Shown: positions 53,864 through 63,747, counted from the first letter of the stretch. The stretch: DNA of 64,000 nt from an uncultured Bifidobacteriaceae bacterium (GCA_946891915.1 CAMPNN010000001.1:1-64000); one strand, 5' to 3'. The notes: a model not told the origin generated them from the sequence alone. Translations and numbers: made by a program.

Positions 53864-54298
53864 GTGCCTCAATTTTTCCAGCAGTACGGCATGCTTATTG
53901 TACTTATTGTAGTTATGGTTGGTATGATGTGGTTCCAGTCTCGTAATGCTAAGAAGCGTCAGGCTGAAATGCGTTCTTTCCATGATTCTTTGCAGACTGG
54001 TACTGAAGTTATTACTATCGGCGGAATTATTGGCAAGATTGTGAGCGTCGATACTCAGTACGAAGAGATTGTTATTGATTCCGAAGGTAGCTTAATGCGC
54101 GTGTCTTTCCGCGCTGTGAACAGGGTGTACGTACGTCCAGCGTTTATTAGCGACGAAGAAGCTGAAGCTGCTGAAGCTGCTGAAGCTAACAAATCTGTTG
54201 AAAATACTCAATCATCGTCAGTAGAAGCAGATAAGCCGGCAGAAGCTTCAGAATCTGCAGAAGAATATAACGCATCCGACGCTGAATCTGAAAAATAA
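53864..54298 (+). CDS. yajC: Preprotein translocase subunit YajC
   Basis: The 144-aa protein has one N-terminal membrane helix (about 7-24) and a cytoplasmic domain with RNAKKRQAEMRSFHDSLQTGTEVITIGGIIG, here given in parts: NAKKRQAEMRSF and VITIGGIIGKI. It ends in an Ala/Glu/Ser-rich tail with short EAAEA repeats. In other bacteria YajC joins SecDF; secD and secF are not next to it here. It lies between ruvB and apt. Confidence 0.92.
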   Translation: MPQFFQQYGMLIVLIVVMVGMMWFQSRNAKKRQAEMRSFHDSLQTGTEVITIGGIIGKIVSVDTQYEEIVIDSEGSLMRVSFRAVNRVYVRPAFISDEEAEAAEAAEANKSVENTQSSSVEADKPAEASESAEEYNASDAESEK

Positions 54299-54441
54299 TA
54301 GCGTTTGCTACTAAGTTTTATAATTTAATATTTAATGCGTGATGTATGAGCTAGATTATGTCTCATGCATCACGCGAATATGCGACATTCTTTTTCCCAT
54401 ATTCCAGTAACACATCTTGCGAAGAAAAGAACGTTAGGACT

Positions 54442-55023
54442 ATGACAACAGCGGATATTACAGTGAAATCGTTGAAAACAGTGAGTGAAGAGGACGCCTC
54501 TTATCTCGCTTCGCTGATTCGTACAGTTCCAGGATTCCCAAATCCTAGTATTATCTTCCGTGATTTTCTTCCGATATTTTCTGATGCGCGAGCTTTGCGT
54601 ATTCTTGTTGATTCTTTAGTTGACGCTTTACCTGTTCCAGCAGGCTCAATTGATTTAATCGCTGGTCTTGAAGCTAGGGGTTTTCTTTTCGGACCTCTAT
54701 TGGCTGAGCGTTTAGGCAAGGGTTTTATTGCTATTCGTAAAGCTGGTAAACTTCCACCTCCAGTGATTAACGAATCTTATATGCTCGAATATGGTCAAGC
54801 TAGTATTGAAATTGAAAGTGACGCAATTAAACCTGGTCAGCGTGTACTAATTGTTGATGATCTTATTGCAACTGGTGGAACTGCTAAAGCTGCTGCAAAT
54901 ATTGTTAAGCGTGCGCAGGGGATTGTTGCAGGGTTCAGTTTTGTTATTGAACTTACTGGCATTAGCGGAATGAAGGATTTGCAGGATTATCCTTGCAGTA
55001 GTTTGATGACTATGCCTGCGTAG
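54442..55023 (+). CDS. apt: Adenine phosphoribosyltransferase
   Basis: The 193-aa enzyme converts adenine and PRPP into AMP (purine salvage). The PRPP-binding motif is VLIVDDLIATGGTAKA; the N-terminal RTVPGFPNPSIIFRD and the GLEARGFLFGP segments are typical. The ATG at 54442 is chosen because the open frame upstream (to 54358) does not resemble the family and overlaps no neighbour. It closes the yajC-apt pair. Confidence 0.93.
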   Translation: MTTADITVKSLKTVSEEDASYLASLIRTVPGFPNPSIIFRDFLPIFSDARALRILVDSLVDALPVPAGSIDLIAGLEARGFLFGPLLAERLGKGFIAIRKAGKLPPPVINESYMLEYGQASIEIESDAIKPGQRVLIVDDLIATGGTAKAAANIVKRAQGIVAGFSFVIELTGISGMKDLQDYPCSSLMTMPA

Positions 55024-55121
55024 AATTTTGCGCGCTGCTTATTAATAGTTTTAATATGTACGTAAAATGCAATATTAGGTACTAGTTTCACATCTTTGGA
55101 GTAGAAGCGAAAGGAGAAGCA

Positions 55122-56729
55122 ATGGTTGAAAAACTTAAGTCATCCTTGATTAAAATATCCAAAGGTGTTGTAACTCCGATTATTGTTATTTTTATTTTTT
55201 CTCTTACTCTTGGATTATTTTTATCTCTTACTCTTCTTGTTATTTCCATAGAAGAGGGTACTGGGAATCTTTCCGACTCCGCAATGTCTATGACTTGGGC
55301 CGTGTTTCTGTTTGCTCAAGGAGTTGGTCTTAGTATTGGTGATTGCTTACTAACAATTGTGCCTTTAGGTATTACTTTGCTGCTTGTTGCATCGTTAATT
55401 GTGGTAATTCGTAAAATTCAGGGCGGTGCTTTAGCTTACTTCACTGGATTTGTGGTTTGGGTTGCTGTTAATGCTGTTCTTTCTCAGAATACGCATGTTG
55501 TCCTAGCTGATTCGCTGATTATTATTTTGTGCAAAACGGCGGTAGTGTACTTAATATCGTTGTTTATTGCTGTTTTTCCAAGTAGCTCACTGTTTGCGGC
55601 AGCTAAAAAGTGTTATAAGCAAGTATGCCCTGAGCGCGTGCAGAAAAATATTAGTATTGTTAAGCGAACTGCAGTATTGCTGTTTGTTTTATATTCCTTA
55701 GTTGCGTTAGTAACTGTAATAGTTTGGTCTTGCACGCATGTTGGTTCTGTTAATTCGTTTTTCATAAAACTGGGTATGCAAAACGGTTCACGCATTCTTA
55801 CTACGATTGCTTGTTTAGTTTGGTTGCCTAATGTGGCAATTTGGGCGTTGTCGTGGATTTGTGGAGCCGGTTTTAGCATTGGTAAAGTTGCTTATTTTAC
55901 GATTGCTGCTGCACAAAATAAGGATTTGCCGCCTGTGCCAGTTTTTGGAATATTTCCTGAGTCTATTGGTGATGTTGCGTATCGCATACTGTTTTATGGG
56001 ATTATTCCAACGGTTTGCTTTATTTTGATGCTTGTTATGATATTCCACAAGCGTGGATGTTGTTTACGAATACGCAATATTGGGGATAAAGAAGGTCGAA
56101 AAGATTTTATTTTAGGAGCTATTGAAGCTGCAAGTGACTGCGTTGGGGTTGTGGCTTTAATAACTGTGATGTGGACGATTGTTTTTGCTTGTGCTAATGG
56201 ATCGTTAGGTCAGTATCGGCTTTCGTTTGTTGGCGTTGATGTTATTGAAAGCACTCGTGCTGTTGGCCACCTTACGCTTTACGCTGTTGGTGCGGCTTGG
56301 TTATTAGCTATTGTAGGTATTTTGCTCGCTCATGGTGTGAAGTACATTTTTGGACTGATTCATATTAAGAGTTATTTTCATAGTAAAATTTCTGAAGCTA
56401 TTGCTCCAGCAGTAGCTTCTGTTAGTGAAGAAGGTAAATTCTTTGCTAAAACTGCATCATGCGTTTCAAAGAATATTGTGAAGCAATCTTCCAAAATTAA
56501 AGGAATACTTAATCTAAAAGAGACTTTCAAAAATAAACAATCTTCTAAAAATAAAAACCTAGCTTCAACAAAAGTGCCGCGTACGGCAATATCAAGTAAT
56601 GCTGGTCACTCAAAAATTGATTCCGAAATCAATTCCGAAATCAATTACAAAAAAGAAAAGCAAAAGTCACCTTTGTCTTTGAAAAAAGCCGCTCCTAGAA
56701 CGGTTTCATCAAAGGCCAAAAGAAAATAA
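55122..56729 (+). CDS. PerM-like/DUF6350 multi-spanning membrane protein
   Basis: The 535-aa protein has about ten hydrophobic segments, a C-terminal cytoplasmic tail of roughly 100 residues rich in Lys and Ser, and sits 34 bases upstream of purH. This location and layout match the actinobacterial DUF6350 family; the mycobacterial member PerM, also next to purN-purH, is linked to cell division. The tail contains DNA repeats (SEINSEINYKK). Assignment is by position and topology, so moderately sure. Confidence 0.7.
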   Translation: MVEKLKSSLIKISKGVVTPIIVIFIFSLTLGLFLSLTLLVISIEEGTGNLSDSAMSMTWAVFLFAQGVGLSIGDCLLTIVPLGITLLLVASLIVVIRKIQGGALAYFTGFVVWVAVNAVLSQNTHVVLADSLIIILCKTAVVYLISLFIAVFPSSSLFAAAKKCYKQVCPERVQKNISIVKRTAVLLFVLYSLVALVTVIVWSCTHVGSVNSFFIKLGMQNGSRILTTIACLVWLPNVAIWALSWICGAGFSIGKVAYFTIAAAQNKDLPPVPVFGIFPESIGDVAYRILFYGIIPTVCFILMLVMIFHKRGCCLRIRNIGDKEGRKDFILGAIEAASDCVGVVALITVMWTIVFACANGSLGQYRLSFVGVDVIESTRAVGHLTLYAVGAAWLLAIVGILLAHGVKYIFGLIHIKSYFHSKISEAIAPAVASVSEEGKFFAKTASCVSKNIVKQSSKIKGILNLKETFKNKQSSKNKNLASTKVPRTAISSNAGHSKIDSEINSEINYKKEKQKSPLSLKKAAPRTVSSKAKRK

Positions 56730-56763
56730 ATTCCTCACCACTATTTAAGGAAGGACGACCACC

Positions 56764-58437
56764 GTGCAACAGACACAGAGCAAAGAATTAAACGCAAATG
56801 TGCTGATAACCACAGGGGAAAGGTCAATTCGCCGTGTGCTAGTTTCAGTTTTTCATAAAGAAGGACTTGAAATACTAGCAAACGCGTTTATTAAAGCTGG
56901 TACTGAAGTAGTGTCAACTGGTTCTACTGCTTCTAAATTAGCCGAGCTTGGTGTTAATGTTACTGAAGTTTCTACGGTTACTGGATTCCCAGAAAGCCTC
57001 GATGGCAGAGTAAAAACTTTAGATCCGCATATTCATGCAGGAATTTTGGCAGATATGAATAATGCTGATCATGTAAAGCAACTTGAAAACCTTAATATAA
57101 AGCCGTTCGATGCTGTGGTTGTTAATTTGTACCCATTTGTTGACACGGTTATGAGTGGTGCTGATAGTGATGCCATTATTGAGAAAATTGATATTGGCGG
57201 ACCTTCTATGATTAGAGCTGCCGCAAAAAATCATAAGTCTGTTGCTGTTATTACAGATCCTTCAGACTACCAGCTTTTGGCAGACCGTGTTTCTTCCGGT
57301 GAAGGATTTAGCTTAGAGGAGCGCGAATATCTTGCTGCTAAAGCATTCGAGCACACTGCTTCTTATGATGCTGCAATCTCTCAGTGGACTCAAAAAGCGT
57401 GGCCAAAGCCAGAAAGCCTTAACGCAAAAGAAGTTGAAGACGAGTCTAAAAACGCTGAAGACGTGTTGCTTCCGGCAGAATATACGCGTACATGGCATTT
57501 GGAACATGAGCTTCGCTATGGCGAAAATCCTCATCAGCAGGCTGGATTGTATTTGGATCCTTTGCATAAGGGTGGCTTAGCTCAAGCTGAGCTTCTTGGT
57601 GGAAAGCCAATGAGCTACAACAATTATGTGGATGCGGATGCTGCTTGGCGTGCAGTTTGGGATTTTGCTCCTCAGATTGCGGTTGCTGTTTGCAAGCATA
57701 ATAATCCGTGCGGCTTGGCAATTGGCGCAACTGCTGCGGAAGCTCACAAAAAAGCGCACGCTTGCGATCCAGTAAGCGCTTATGGTGGCGTGATTGCTGC
57801 AAACACTACGGTGACTTTGGAAATGGCAGAAAGTGTGCGTCCAATTTTCACAGAGGTTATTGTGGCCCCAGATTACGAGCCTGAAGCTTTGGAATTGTTG
57901 CGCACAAAGAAGAAGAATCTTCGTATTTTGAAGGTTGCAAATCCGCCAGTTTTGGACTTGCAAGTGCATCCTATTGACGGTGGTGCGTTAGTGCAGTCGG
58001 CAGATAAAATCGACGCTTTTGGTGATAATCCGGAAAATTGGACTCTTGCGTCTGGTCAAGCTGCAGATGCTGACACTTTGCGAGATTTAGAGTTTGCTTG
58101 GCGTTCGCTTCGTTGCGTAAAATCTAACGCCATTTTGCTTGCGCATGACAATGCTACTGTTGGCATTGGTATGGGCCAGGTGAATCGCGTGGATTCCTGC
58201 CATTTGGCTGTTGAGCGCGCTAACACTTTGGCAGATGGTGTTGAGCGAGCTAAGGGAGCTGTTGCAGCTTCCGACGCGTTCTTCCCGTTTGCAGACGGTC
58301 CGCAGATTCTTATTGAAGCGGGCGTTAGCGCAATTGTGCAGCCTGGCGGTTCTATTCGCGACGAGGAAGTGTTCGAAGCGGCTCGTAAAGCCGGCGTAAC
58401 AATGTACGTAACCGGCACTCGCCACTTCTTCCACTAA
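56764..58437 (+). CDS. purH: Bifunctional AICAR formyltransferase/IMP cyclohydrolase
   Basis: The 557-aa enzyme performs the last two steps of purine synthesis. The N-terminal cyclohydrolase domain (about 20-160) has [13 protein letters not shown] and [21 protein letters not shown]. The C-terminal formyltransferase domain has [26 protein letters not shown] and [10 protein letters not shown]. The C-terminus GTRHFFH is the usual PurH ending. The GTG start has AAGGAAGG upstream. It is probably transcribed with the PerM-like gene. Confidence 0.96.
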   Translation: MQQTQSKELNANVLITTGERSIRRVLVSVFHKEGLEILANAFIKAGTEVVSTGSTASKLAELGVNVTEVSTVTGFPESLDGRVKTLDPHIHAGILADMNNADHVKQLENLNIKPFDAVVVNLYPFVDTVMSGADSDAIIEKIDIGGPSMIRAAAKNHKSVAVITDPSDYQLLADRVSSGEGFSLEEREYLAAKAFEHTASYDAAISQWTQKAWPKPESLNAKEVEDESKNAEDVLLPAEYTRTWHLEHELRYGENPHQQAGLYLDPLHKGGLAQAELLGGKPMSYNNYVDADAAWRAVWDFAPQIAVAVCKHNNPCGLAIGATAAEAHKKAHACDPVSAYGGVIAANTTVTLEMAESVRPIFTEVIVAPDYEPEALELLRTKKKNLRILKVANPPVLDLQVHPIDGGALVQSADKIDAFGDNPENWTLASGQAADADTLRDLEFAWRSLRCVKSNAILLAHDNATVGIGMGQVNRVDSCHLAVERANTLADGVERAKGAVAASDAFFPFADGPQILIEAGVSAIVQPGGSIRDEEVFEAARKAGVTMYVTGTRHFFH

Positions 58438-58491
58438 ATCCGTAAATTCGTAAATTTGCGAAATAAGTAAAATAAGTAAATCAGTATTCTG

Positions 58492-58530
58492 AAAATGCAG
58501 CGTTTGATAACTTCGGCGCTGCATTTTAGT
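58492..58530 (+). terminator. Terminator after purH
   Basis: An 11-bp perfect stem (AAAATGCAGCG at 58492-58502 with CGCTGCATTTT at 58517-58527) with a 14-base loop. The T run is part of the stem. Confidence 0.75.
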
Positions 58531-58629
58531 TATGGCTTATTTTTGCTTGCGTTGGTGCGCGTGCAGTTTGTGTGCATTATGTTTTGTGAATTATTATATG
58601 TGTTATTAGAGGTTGCTATTCACTAATTC

Positions 58630-58653
58630 TTGTTTACAAAAACAAATTATAAT
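58630..58653 (+). promoter_or_regulatory. -10 box and inverted repeat before the BspA-like gene
   Basis: TATAAT at 58648-58653 is a perfect -10. Just upstream, TTGTTT-ACAA-AAACAA is a perfect 6-bp inverted repeat (58630-58645). No convincing -35 is seen at 17 bases. Confidence 0.45.
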
Positions 58654-58712
58654 ATCATAACAATAGACGTTTGTGCATGTTGTGTTTTCGTTTTTTAGTG
58701 GGAGGCATGCAG

Positions 58713-61430
58713 ATGAAAAGTGTAAATAAAAGTGTAAATAATAAAAAGTTCAGCGTGATTAGCGCTGTAATTATTGCTTCGCTTATTATAGCTGGTGCAA
58801 TATCATCTGCTGCTAGTGCTTCGAACATTTCTAATATGAGTCGGGGGGGGGGTACTAATTCTGTTGTAAAGTCTTCTGCAAACACTCCTGCAAACTCTGC
58901 AAATACTGGTACTAATGAAACTCCAACTTCTCCTTTAGTTAATAAGCCACCTAAGCTCAAATTAGATGATCATAATGTACTTTCTATGGGTGTGTGCACG
59001 GCGAATATTACAACAGAGAATGGTACGAAGTATCTTGTTATAAAGCCTGATGGCAATAGCACTGACTGTGTTATTAGTGGCAATCATCATCCCAAAAAGC
59101 TTTTTTGGGATAATGTATATAAAGTTATTTCCAGTCCCGAATCTGATGGTGCTACGCTTCGTTTTGAAGGCAATGTGTATGGTTACGGGGAACTTATTAA
59201 GTATCCTGATCCAGATTTGTCTGGGGTTGCAACCGGTTCATGGGGTCTTTTTGAAAATTCTGGCATAAAATCTTTGGGTAATATTTGGCGGTTTGATGTC
59301 AGCAATGTTACTAGTTTTGAACAGTTGTTTAAGAATTGCAAGAATTTAACTGATGTAAGTGGTTTGAAAGATTGGGATGTGAGCAATGTTAAAACAATGG
59401 AGGAAGCTTTTAATGGCTGCAATGAACTAAGTGACATCAGTGCGTTAAGTACTTGGAACGTAGGCAAAGTAACTAGTTTTAGGGTGATGTTCGGAGAGAC
59501 TGCTTTAACGTCCGATAGTCTTAAGGCTCTTAAAGATTGGGATGTGAGAAATGTTAAAGATATGAGCAGTCTTTTTTATAATTGCACGTATCTCACGAAC
59601 GTTGATGCTTTGAGCAATTGGAACGTGGGCAATGTTACCAGTATGGCTGGAATGTTTGATTCCTGTTCAAATCTTAAGAATGCTGATGGCATGAAAGATT
59701 GGAACATGAGTAAAGTTACTTCCATGCATGGGATGTTCCAGTATTGTTATAGGTTGGAGCGTCTTGATGCCTCAAACTGGGATGTAAGTAATGTTACGCA
59801 ATTCAATCAAATGTTTGACGGCTGTGGAGCTAAAAGTGTAAATGATGCTGTTATTAATTTTAGTAATAAAACTTTTAACAAAAATGCGGATATGCAATCA
59901 GCTTTCATATACTATAATGGTTTATTTATTGCTAATAATTGGAACACTGGCAACATAACTTATAATCTTAAAGATAAATATGCTTTTGGCACTTCTGATC
60001 AGAAGAGTTCAGGAAGTATTGTTATCACAGATAATGATAAAGTTCTTAAGGAGTTTAACAAATATAGATTTATTGGAGCTACTATACGTTACAAAAATAA
60101 AAAGAATTCTATTGACAATTTTAAGAATATTTCTGTTCCATTCAAGATGTATGCTTTTTACGATTCGCGTATTGATACTAGTACGGGTGAGGTTGACGAG
60201 AGTAAGCCAGCTTCTGATGATGCTTTCGCTATTGTGAAACCTTACGTGAACAAGTGTATCGATATTTATGTTAAGTTCCTTCGTAAAACATATCCTGATG
60301 CTAAATTCCCTGAAGACTATGACCCTGTTCCTTCAAAAAATTTTGATAAAACAAATGTTATGTCGCTGTTCCAAGAGTACTATTTAGCTCCCATAAAAGA
60401 ATCTAAAGACATTGAAGTCAAGATGAAGTACATAGCAAATAAAAACTTGAATTATAAAAAGCAAAAGGTGAGTAAATACACTGTTATCGGGAGTGGAAAG
60501 GTAAGAATCGGTGCTTTTGGTGCAGATGAAAATTGGGATGAAGGCATTATCACTGTATTGGGGAGTGGCACAAAACCACAAGATGGACAAACTGAAGTTG
60601 GTAATGTAGAAACTAAAGAAGAAGTTATTAATTATAGTACTGAAAAATTTGATGATTCTACATTGAATAAAGGTCAAACAAGGATAATACGTAAAGGCAA
60701 GAATGGATCAAGGAAGGTTACTACTACGTATGTTGTTGATCCAGATAAAGGCTTGACTAAAGAAGTTGAAGCTGTACGTGGTGAGTATATCGCACCTGTA
60801 GATGAAGTGATTTTGGTTGGCACGAAGGAGGATCCAAAGCCACCTACACCGCCAACTCCACCTGCACCGGAGCCTCCTACGCCACCAACACCGCCGGAGC
60901 CTTCGAATCCAGAGGAGCATGGCGGTAATAACCCAGATACTCCTCATAACCCTCATAATCCGGATTACCCTAACAACCCTCATAATCCGGATAACCCACC
61001 GTATCATGGTGACGACACCACTCCTGAAGTTCCTGCGGATACTGGTCATGGTATCAATCCAGTATGGACGTATATTCCTGAGTTGAATATTCATGGCGAC
61101 GGAGATAAAAGACCTGATACATCGAGTAATAACAATGGCGACAATCATAGACCTGGTTCTGCCGGTGGCTTAAATAGTTCGCCAAGTGCTAACAGTAGTG
61201 ATACTGGCAACGCTAATAACGCAAATAGCAACAACAGAAACGGCATGAATCTTGCCAATAATGCAAAAATTCATGGAGTACTTTCTAAGACTGGTTCTGC
61301 TGCTTTTGCTGTTATGCTAGTTGCTTTTGCTGCTGTAATTATTGGTTTGATTGGCATTTATGCAGTAAAACGTAATAGTTCTAAACATAAAAACTCGCGT
61401 CATAGCATAACATATAACTTTATTAGATAA
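58713..61430 (+). CDS. BspA-type leucine-rich-repeat surface protein with G5-like domain and LSKTG sorting signal
   Basis: The 905-aa protein starts at an ATG seven bases after GGGAGG (an ATG at 58707 is too close). A signal peptide ends near SAASA. Residues 43-46 (R-G-G-G) are encoded by a nine-G tract. Six or seven BspA/DUF285 repeats of the type WDVSNVTSMxxMFxxC lie at about 185-380. A mixed region, a G5-like domain (about 630-700, with EVILVGTKE) and a Pro-rich linker (PTPPTPPAPEPP, then NPHNPD repeats) follow. The end is LSKTG, a hydrophobic helix and KRNSSKHKNSR: a sortase-type cell wall anchor. It is a probable adhesin; the ligand is unknown. Confidence 0.88.
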   Translation: MKSVNKSVNNKKFSVISAVIIASLIIAGAISSAASASNISNMSRGGGTNSVVKSSANTPANSANTGTNETPTSPLVNKPPKLKLDDHNVLSMGVCTANITTENGTKYLVIKPDGNSTDCVISGNHHPKKLFWDNVYKVISSPESDGATLRFEGNVYGYGELIKYPDPDLSGVATGSWGLFENSGIKSLGNIWRFDVSNVTSFEQLFKNCKNLTDVSGLKDWDVSNVKTMEEAFNGCNELSDISALSTWNVGKVTSFRVMFGETALTSDSLKALKDWDVRNVKDMSSLFYNCTYLTNVDALSNWNVGNVTSMAGMFDSCSNLKNADGMKDWNMSKVTSMHGMFQYCYRLERLDASNWDVSNVTQFNQMFDGCGAKSVNDAVINFSNKTFNKNADMQSAFIYYNGLFIANNWNTGNITYNLKDKYAFGTSDQKSSGSIVITDNDKVLKEFNKYRFIGATIRYKNKKNSIDNFKNISVPFKMYAFYDSRIDTSTGEVDESKPASDDAFAIVKPYVNKCIDIYVKFLRKTYPDAKFPEDYDPVPSKNFDKTNVMSLFQEYYLAPIKESKDIEVKMKYIANKNLNYKKQKVSKYTVIGSGKVRIGAFGADENWDEGIITVLGSGTKPQDGQTEVGNVETKEEVINYSTEKFDDSTLNKGQTRIIRKGKNGSRKVTTTYVVDPDKGLTKEVEAVRGEYIAPVDEVILVGTKEDPKPPTPPTPPAPEPPTPPTPPEPSNPEEHGGNNPDTPHNPHNPDYPNNPHNPDNPPYHGDDTTPEVPADTGHGINPVWTYIPELNIHGDGDKRPDTSSNNNGDNHRPGSAGGLNSSPSANSSDTGNANNANSNNRNGMNLANNAKIHGVLSKTGSAAFAVMLVAFAAVIIGLIGIYAVKRNSSKHKNSRHSITYNFIR
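58844..58852 (+). repeat. Homopolymer tract of nine G inside the BspA-like gene
   Basis: Nine consecutive G bases, codons CGG-GGG-GGG-GGT, about 15 residues after the signal peptide. With nine G the frame is open to the end of the gene. Gain or loss of one or two bases would stop translation early. Confidence 0.95.
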
Positions 61431-61434
61431 GTGT

Positions 61435-61767
61435 ATGTATTATACAAGTATGACAGATAGCGAGCAGCGGATTAAGAGCTGTAAAACAGAGCATCCATAC
61501 GTATCGGAAAAGACTGAAGGAAAGCCTTATGCTGAGTGGATTGTAGCAATTATTGTTGCAATAAGCGCAATGCTGGCTTTTACTGGATACACAATGGCCG
61601 CCACAGTTGTTATATCTGCGACGGCCATCATGCTTGGTTTTATGCGATTAATTATGCGTCAGAATAGTTTGTGGAAGGTCCGTTCTGTGGGCTTTGATGC
61701 TTTTATAAGCATTGCTCTTGGAATCGGTTTACTCGTAACATACGTTTCAATCGCATTTTTGCTATAA
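61435..61767 (+). CDS. Small membrane protein, DUF3017-like
   Basis: The 110-aa protein has a polar N-terminus of about 33 residues and three hydrophobic segments (about 34-52, 54-72 and 86-108). Length and the pattern AEWIVAIIVAISAML...RLIMRQNSLWKVRSVGFD match the actinobacterial DUF3017 family, whose function is unknown. It begins four bases after the surface protein stop. No clear ribosome site is seen; an ATG five codons downstream is an alternative start. Confidence 0.65.
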   Translation: MYYTSMTDSEQRIKSCKTEHPYVSEKTEGKPYAEWIVAIIVAISAMLAFTGYTMAATVVISATAIMLGFMRLIMRQNSLWKVRSVGFDAFISIALGIGLLVTYVSIAFLL

Positions 61768-61775
61768 GTAAAAAT

Positions 61776-61818
61776 AATCAAACTAAACTCAAGCTAGAAT
61801 CAAACTAAACTCAAGCTA
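61776..61818. repeat. Exact 21-base tandem duplication
   Basis: AATCAAACTAAACTCAAGCTA occurs at 61776-61796 and 61798-61818 with one base between. The second copy covers the stop codon of the convergent aquaporin gene. Confidence 0.9.
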
Positions 61819-62725
61819 TTGGATTTTCCAAATAGCTTTTATCTTCTGCAGATTCTGCAGTAGGTGCTTCTTCATACGCTGATTTATTTGATTCAGCGTG
61901 AGTAGCACTTGCGTAGCTTTGTGTAAAACTATTTTCAGAAGCGGAAAGTAACTTTGTTAGCAAAGTAATAAAGCCAACAAGTGCCGCAGCAAAAATAGGA
62001 GCAATCCAGAAAACCCAAAGCTGTGATAGTGGATTAACCTCTAATTCGCGTAAGCTGGCGATTACGGCAATGCCAGTAGAGCGTGCAGGGTTAAGGCCGG
62101 ATCCAGTAATTTGATAAGTCATAAAAGTTCCAGCAGCATACGCAATACCCATGTTAAGTGCGTAACCTTCATGAACCTTACCATCGTTGTCAGTTTGGCT
62201 AATAGCAGCAGCCACTACTATAATCGAAGCAATAATTTCAACAACAAACGCTGTAACAATGCCGAAAGAAGCATTCACGCCTTTAAGCTGACTGTAAGAA
62301 ATAGAACCGTTTTCAAAACCGTTCACAACTGGAGCAAACCAATTAACGTCTTTTACCATTTTTGTTTGTGGCAAAATAAAAACAAACAAGTTTGCCGCTA
62401 TAATTGCGCCAATAACTTGCGCAACAATATACGAGAAACCTGCAAGTAGCGACGTGCGTGAAGTAAGCATAGAAGCAATAGTTACAGCAGGATTAACATG
62501 CCCGCCGGAAACTTTAGCCGCAATAATAGACGCTGCAGCATAAGCAATGCCTGTGCCAATGCTAACCATCAAAATGTTAATACCGTACATTGCGGTTGCT
62601 AAAGAATAAAAAGTGTAAATAGTAAACATTGCTAAAAAGCTTGCAATCAACTCTGTTGCCGCTCGAAGAATAAGCGGGGATTGTGATTTTTGCTTGTTAG
62701 AAGATGTTTTTGGAGTGTGAATCAT
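61811..62725 (-). CDS. Aquaporin/glycerol facilitator (MIP family)
   Basis: The 304-aa channel has six membrane helices and the two half-helix motifs GGHVNPAVTIA and GSGLNPARSTG that form the NPA pore. Ala and small residues around them fit a water or small-solute channel, but selectivity cannot be called safely. N- and C-terminal tails are polar; the C-tail (about residues 265-304) is Ser/Glu-rich. The ATG follows AAGGA. It is divergent from rluB across a palindrome-rich region. Confidence 0.92.
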   Translation of the reverse strand: MIHTPKTSSNKQKSQSPLILRAATELIASFLAMFTIYTFYSLATAMYGINILMVSIGTGIAYAAASIIAAKVSGGHVNPAVTIASMLTSRTSLLAGFSYIVAQVIGAIIAANLFVFILPQTKMVKDVNWFAPVVNGFENGSISYSQLKGVNASFGIVTAFVVEIIASIIVVAAAISQTDNDGKVHEGYALNMGIAYAAGTFMTYQITGSGLNPARSTGIAVIASLRELEVNPLSQLWVFWIAPIFAAALVGFITLLTKLLSASENSFTQSYASATHAESNKSAYEEAPTAESAEDKSYLENPIA

Positions 62726-62761
62726 AGCATTCCTTACTTGTAGGTTGTGTTGCTTTTGTTA

Positions 62762-62818
62762 TTGCAACGTATTAAAACCTATGCTATAGTAGCACGGCTA
62801 TGCCATACGGTAGCATAG
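62762..62818 (+). promoter_or_regulatory. Promoter with two palindromes between aquaporin and rluB genes
   Basis: TTGCAA (62762-62767) and TATAGT (62785-62790) are separated by exactly 17 bases. The -10 lies inside the perfect palindrome TGCTA-TAG-TAGCA (62782-62794). A second palindrome, CTATGC-N9-GCATAG, covers 62798-62818, where transcription should begin. Both may be operators acting on either divergent gene. Confidence 0.5.
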
Positions 62819-62973
62819 AAAAACGTGGTAATTTTCTAATTTATTACAATTTGCATAAATAACCACGCATCATACAATTTTACGAAAAGCGAATTGCTGG
62901 TATTCTGCGCATTTAGTTTTGATTATTAGCGCAAATAACTGCTTGCAATTCATGAGGTCACGTTGGGAGAACG

Positions 62974-63747
62974 ATGCCAAACGCATATTCCCGCGCCAAT
63001 CAGGCGCATTCAGATGACAACAACGCCATTCGACTGCAGAAGCTACTTGCGGAAGCGGGATTTGGTTCAAGACGCAAATGTGAAGAGATTATTCTTGACG
63101 GGCGTGTTGAAGTAGACGACGAATTGGTTACAACACTTGGTACTAGAGTAGATCCGAAGCGCCAAAAAGTGCGCGTTGACGGATCTCGCGTAAAGTTCAA
63201 CACAAAGCTTGTAACGCTTGCTTTGCACAAGCCTAAGCGAGTGTTGAGTGCTATGGACGATCCTAAAGGTCGCTTTACTTTGCGAGACATTGTGGGCGAC
63301 AAGTATGAGCGCATCTTCCACATGGGACGCTTGGATTACGATTCAGAAGGTCTTATTTTAATGACCAACGATGGTGAGCTAAGCCAGCATGTTATGCACC
63401 CAAAGTATGAGGTTGAAAAAACTTATATTGCAACTGTTGAAGGCAAAATAAACGGCATGGTTTGCCGACGCTTGGTTTCGCAAGGCGTAAATCTTGAAGA
63501 TGGTTGGATTAAGCTCGACCGTTGCGCAATAATCGACCAGAATCACGACACGACTATTGTAAAAGTCGTTTTGCACTCTGGTAAAAACCGTATTGTTCGC
63601 CGAATTTTTGGCGCTGTAGGCTACCCTGTAAAGCGCTTAGTTCGCACGCAAATCGGCCCTATTAAGTTGGGTGACTTAAAAGCTGGATCTTACCGTGTGC
63701 TTTCGCCTACAGAAGTGCGCTCGCTTTCTAAGGAGGTTGGCCTGTGA
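62974..63747 (+). CDS. rluB: 23S rRNA pseudouridine synthase RluB-like
   Basis: The 257-aa RsuA/RluB-family enzyme isomerises uridine in ribosomal RNA. An N-terminal S4 domain ([20 protein letters not shown], about 20-66) is followed by the catalytic domain with nucleophile Asp121 in [17 protein letters not shown] and with [19 protein letters not shown] near the end. GGGAG lies upstream of the ATG. It overlaps cmk by four bases (GTGA), the usual rluB-cmk coupling in actinobacteria. Confidence 0.93.
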   Translation: MPNAYSRANQAHSDDNNAIRLQKLLAEAGFGSRRKCEEIILDGRVEVDDELVTTLGTRVDPKRQKVRVDGSRVKFNTKLVTLALHKPKRVLSAMDDPKGRFTLRDIVGDKYERIFHMGRLDYDSEGLILMTNDGELSQHVMHPKYEVEKTYIATVEGKINGMVCRRLVSQGVNLEDGWIKLDRCAIIDQNHDTTIVKVVLHSGKNRIVRRIFGAVGYPVKRLVRTQIGPIKLGDLKAGSYRVLSPTEVRSLSKEVGL

